Shown here: one piece after another, positions 6,217 through 8,338 of the stretch | Layout of the letters: each line of letters opens with the position of its first letter | How positions within the stretch are numbered: position 1 is the stretch's first letter | NCBI GenBank assembly: GCA_002731295.1 | Contig: PCBE01000104.1 | Location: forward strand, 1 to 8,338 | DNA: 8,338 nt | Source of the DNA: Acidiferrobacteraceae bacterium | GTDB lineage: Bacteria > Pseudomonadota > Gammaproteobacteria > Arenicellales > UBA868 | Direction of reading: 5' to 3' | The notes under the pieces: model-generated | What the model saw: only the letters and a program-made list of their open reading frames with translations | Told to the model about the DNA's origin: nothing | Database searches by the model: none | Made by a program: the position numbers and the translations under genes

Positions 6217-7343
6217 CTCGAAAACGAGATACGGCACCATTGGCACATATACCTGACACCATGCAGGCGGTTGTACTGACGGGCCACGGTGGCCTGGATA
6301 AGCTGGTGTTTCATGATGATTGGCCCACACCGGTTCCGCAGGTCGACGACGTGTTGATCCATGTGGGCGCTTGCGGGCTCAACAACACGGATGTCAACAC
6401 CCGCAGTGCCTGGTACTCCAAAGGCAACATGGAAGCGACCACCGGAGATGCCCTGGCGGGTGCCGATGGGGAGGATGGCACCTGGGGCGGCAGCCCAGTC
6501 AGTTTTCCACGAATACAAGGTGCGGATGTTGCCGGTATCGTGGTGGCGGTAGGGCCTCAGGCTGATGTCACACTCATCGGGCAGCGGGTGCTGGTCGATG
6601 GCTGGCTCCGCGACTGGGGTGATCCCATGAATCTCGATAAAACCAGTTACTTCGGCAGTGAGTGTGACGGCGGCTATGCCGAATACACCAAGGTCAGTCA
6701 GCGTCAGGTCCATCCAATCGATTGCGCATTGTCCGATGCGGAGCTGGCAACGTTCGCCTGTAGCTATGTTACGGCAGAAAATATGCTGAATCGTGCCCAA
6801 GTCGCGGCTGGTGATACCGTGCTGGTGACCGGGGCGTCAGGTGGTGTTGGGTCTGCTCTGGTGCAGCTGGCCAACCGACGTGACGCAGTTGTGGTTGCGC
6901 TATGTGGTGCTGATAAAGCTAAGGCGGTGAATGACCTCGGTCCTGCGGCGGTGCTTGAACGTAATGTGACAGATATCCGATCACGACTTAAGGCGGCGAT
7001 CGGCCGCGATACCGTCGATGTAGTGGCAGATGTGGTTGGGGGTGCTCGGTGGCCACAGCTGATCGATGCCATTGCGCGCGGGGGACGTTATACCTGTGCT
7101 GGAGCCATTGCCGGACCGGTCGTAGAATTCGACCTGCGGACGTTCTATCTACGGGACCTCATCTTTACCGGTGCCACGGTGGCACCACCCGGCGTGTTTG
7201 AGGATCTGGTGCGCTATATTGAGCAGGGTGATATCAGGCCCTTGCTTGCAGCGACCTTCCCTTTGTCGCAGTTTCATGCCGCTCAGCAGGCATTTATCGA
7301 CAAGCACCACGTAGGAAATATCGTGGTGTGTCCAGGCACTTAA
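6213..7343 (+). CDS. Zinc-free MDR oxidoreductase (quinone-reductase/alcohol-dehydrogenase-like), NAD(P)-dependent
   Basis: A 376-residue medium-chain reductase. A GroES-like domain (QAVVLTGHGGLDKLVF, about 18-33) is followed by a Rossmann domain with TGASGGVGSALVQLA at 206-220. The position of the catalytic zinc cysteine in zinc ADHs is N57 (NNTD, 57-60), and the usual GHE zinc motif reads GAD at 103-105, so no catalytic zinc is expected; the enzyme should reduce an activated double bond, quinone or carbonyl with NAD(P)H. Residues 68-95 form an acidic, glycine-rich insertion seen in one branch of the family. The start at 6213 is preferred because ATG overlaps the epimerase stop (ATGA), giving coupled translation. 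The same frame opens further upstream (ATG 6171), but that would lie inside the epimerase; ATG 6261 (MQAVVL) is an alternative without the 16-residue leader. Its substrate, and its role in a betaine pathway, are unknown. Confidence 0.82.
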   Translation: MTRKRDTAPLAHIPDTMQAVVLTGHGGLDKLVFHDDWPTPVPQVDDVLIHVGACGLNNTDVNTRSAWYSKGNMEATTGDALAGADGEDGTWGGSPVSFPRIQGADVAGIVVAVGPQADVTLIGQRVLVDGWLRDWGDPMNLDKTSYFGSECDGGYAEYTKVSQRQVHPIDCALSDAELATFACSYVTAENMLNRAQVAAGDTVLVTGASGGVGSALVQLANRRDAVVVALCGADKAKAVNDLGPAAVLERNVTDIRSRLKAAIGRDTVDVVADVVGGARWPQLIDAIARGGRYTCAGAIAGPVVEFDLRTFYLRDLIFTGATVAPPGVFEDLVRYIEQGDIRPLLAATFPLSQFHAAQQAFIDKHHVGNIVVCPGT

Positions 7344-7372
7344 TGTCTAAGCAACAGATCCACAGACTATGA
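7343..7372 (+). other. Nine-codon micro-ORF linking the MDR and CysC genes
   Basis: The MDR stop overlaps an ATG (TAATG, 7341-7345) that opens a nine-residue reading frame, MSKQQIHRL. Its TGA stop (7370-7372) overlaps the next gene's ATG (ATGA, 7369-7372). This could pass ribosomes from one gene to the other, since neither start has a visible Shine-Dalgarno site. It could equally be chance in a 25-base gap. No function for the peptide itself is proposed. Confidence 0.25.
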
Positions 7373-8338
7373 AAGAGCGTACGACACAAGAATCGGAGTA
7401 CAGCAAAGTACAAAAGGTGCGTGATGTGTCGGCAGCACTGCTGAACGGGGCGTTTGATCCGGTCGCTGATGACCGATCTGCCGCACCCGAAGATGATGTG
7501 CCCACAGCGGACCAGTTTGCGGTTCACCTGATCTGGACCGGCCGTGATGCCATGCTGCCCGAACGGCCTTATCTGATCCGTCTCGCGAGCATCGAAACGA
7601 CCGTCCAGATCACGGATCTGTCGTATCGAGTTGAGCCAGATACGCTGGAGCAGCTCGCAGCTAAAACGCTGGTTGAGGGAGAGATCGCCTACTGCAAGAT
7701 CGCCCTGGATCGGGCGGTACCGTTCGCCGATGGCAACAGTGATGACTGGGCCGGGGCGTTTGCCCTGGTCGATAAGGCTCAGAAACTGACAGTGGGCGCC
7801 GGTGTGATCGACTTTTCGTTGCGCCGGGCTACCAATGTGGTGTGGTACGACATGGACGTCGATAAGGCAGCACGTGCACGGACTAACCAGCAGACACCGT
7901 GCGTCCTGTGGTTTACCGGTTTATCGGGCGCCGGTAAGTCGACCATTGCTAACCGGGTGGAACAGAAACTGCACGCGATGGGTAAACGCACTTATCTGCT
8001 CGATGGGGACAATATTCGTCATGGACTCAGTCGTGATCTTGGATTTACTGATCAGGACCGCGTCGAGAACATCCGGCGCGTTGCGGAAGTCGCTAAGCTG
8101 ATGGCCGATGCGGGTCTGATCGTTATGGCGTCGTTTATTTCACCGTTTCGCTCTGAACGGGTGATGGCTCGCTCGCTCATGAGTGAAGGTGAGTTCGTGG
8201 AGATTTTTGTGGATGCGTCGCTTGCGGTTTGCGAGGCCCGTGATCCGAAATCGCTTTACAAAAAGGCAAGAGCCGGGCAGTTGAAGAACTTCACCGGTAT
8301 AGACTCGGCCTACGAACCGCCGCAAAACGCAGAAATCG
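7369..8338 (+). CDS. cysC: Adenylylsulfate (APS) kinase CysC fused to an orphan CysN domain III, C-terminus cut by window edge
   Basis: The frame runs 323 codons from ATG 7369 to the window edge without a stop. Residues 177-323 are APS kinase, making PAPS from APS and ATP: P-loop GLSGAGKS at 184-191, DGDNIRHGL at 212-220, FISPFRSER at 256-264 with S258 in the place of the phosphorylated serine, and the lid [13 protein letters not shown] at 306-318. Perhaps 30 residues are missing. Residues 47-170 match the beta-barrel domain III of ATP-sulfurylase subunit CysN as found in CysNC fusions ([28 protein letters not shown]). The CysN GTPase (P-loop, DxxG, NKxD) and domain II are absent: the frame is closed by TAA at 7348-7350 and the MDR gene precedes it. 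Residues 1-45 are polar, acidic towards the end and unrecognised. The start lacks a clear ribosome site, so later starts are possible. It follows the MDR gene by 25 bases and is probably co-transcribed. Confidence 0.85.
   Translation, partial: MKERTTQESEYSKVQKVRDVSAALLNGAFDPVADDRSAAPEDDVPTADQFAVHLIWTGRDAMLPERPYLIRLASIETTVQITDLSYRVEPDTLEQLAAKTLVEGEIAYCKIALDRAVPFADGNSDDWAGAFALVDKAQKLTVGAGVIDFSLRRATNVVWYDMDVDKAARARTNQQTPCVLWFTGLSGAGKSTIANRVEQKLHAMGKRTYLLDGDNIRHGLSRDLGFTDQDRVENIRRVAEVAKLMADAGLIVMASFISPFRSERVMARSLMSEGEFVEIFVDASLAVCEARDPKSLYKKARAGQLKNFTGIDSAYEPPQNAEI

Noticed and set aside
6195..6800. 201-codon open frame on the minus strand opposite the MDR gene
   Set aside because: It has no recognisable domain and lies fully opposite a gene with clear MDR motifs; it is a codon-bias shadow.
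1..8338. tRNA, rRNA, riboswitch, CRISPR array, insertion sequence or phage attachment site
   Set aside because: No cloverleaf, spaced direct repeats, transposase motifs or terminal inverted repeats were seen; gaps between genes are 120 bases or less.

Overview
The window (8,338 bases) carries six genes in two divergent groups that meet at a 120-base intergenic region (3865-3984). No ribosomal RNA, tRNA, insertion sequence or CRISPR array is visible. The coding style (ATG/GTG starts, tight spacing, a four-base overlap) and the protein families point to a Pseudomonadota bacterium, plausibly an environmental or marine alpha- or gammaproteobacterium. This placement is an inference; no taxonomic marker is present.

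Left arm (minus strand, read from 3864 down to base 1): an FMN/4Fe-4S/FAD oxidoreductase of the 2,4-dienoyl-CoA reductase/trimethylamine dehydrogenase family (1900-3864), a Rieske oxygenase alpha subunit 'A' (633-1808), and a GNAT acetyltransferase running off the left edge (1-587). Right arm (plus strand): a second Rieske oxygenase 'B' (3985-5091), an enolase-superfamily racemase/epimerase resembling hydroxyproline-betaine 2-epimerase HpbD (5098-6216), a zinc-free MDR oxidoreductase (6213-7343), and an APS kinase (CysC) fused behind a CysN domain III but with no CysN GTPase (7369 to the right edge).

Working hypothesis: both Rieske proteins carry the Glu-type bridge motif of single-subunit quaternary-ammonium oxygenases (carnitine, glycine betaine and proline betaine enzymes). 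With a flavin/Fe-S oxidoreductase that could remove a second N-methyl group and an HpbD-like epimerase, this resembles a pathway that epimerises a cyclic betaine and strips its methyl groups in turn. The substrate is unknown. No Rieske reductase, transporter or regulator lies in the window, so these would have to come from outside it.

Two features do not fit a standard betaine locus. One is the GTPase-less CysN-domain-III/CysC protein closing the plus-strand gene set. The other is a base-composition step: hand-counted rows inside 633-5091 are mostly 40-47% GC, while rows in the GNAT gene and beyond 5100 are 55-67%. The Rieske-flavoprotein-Rieske block may therefore have a different history from its flanks.
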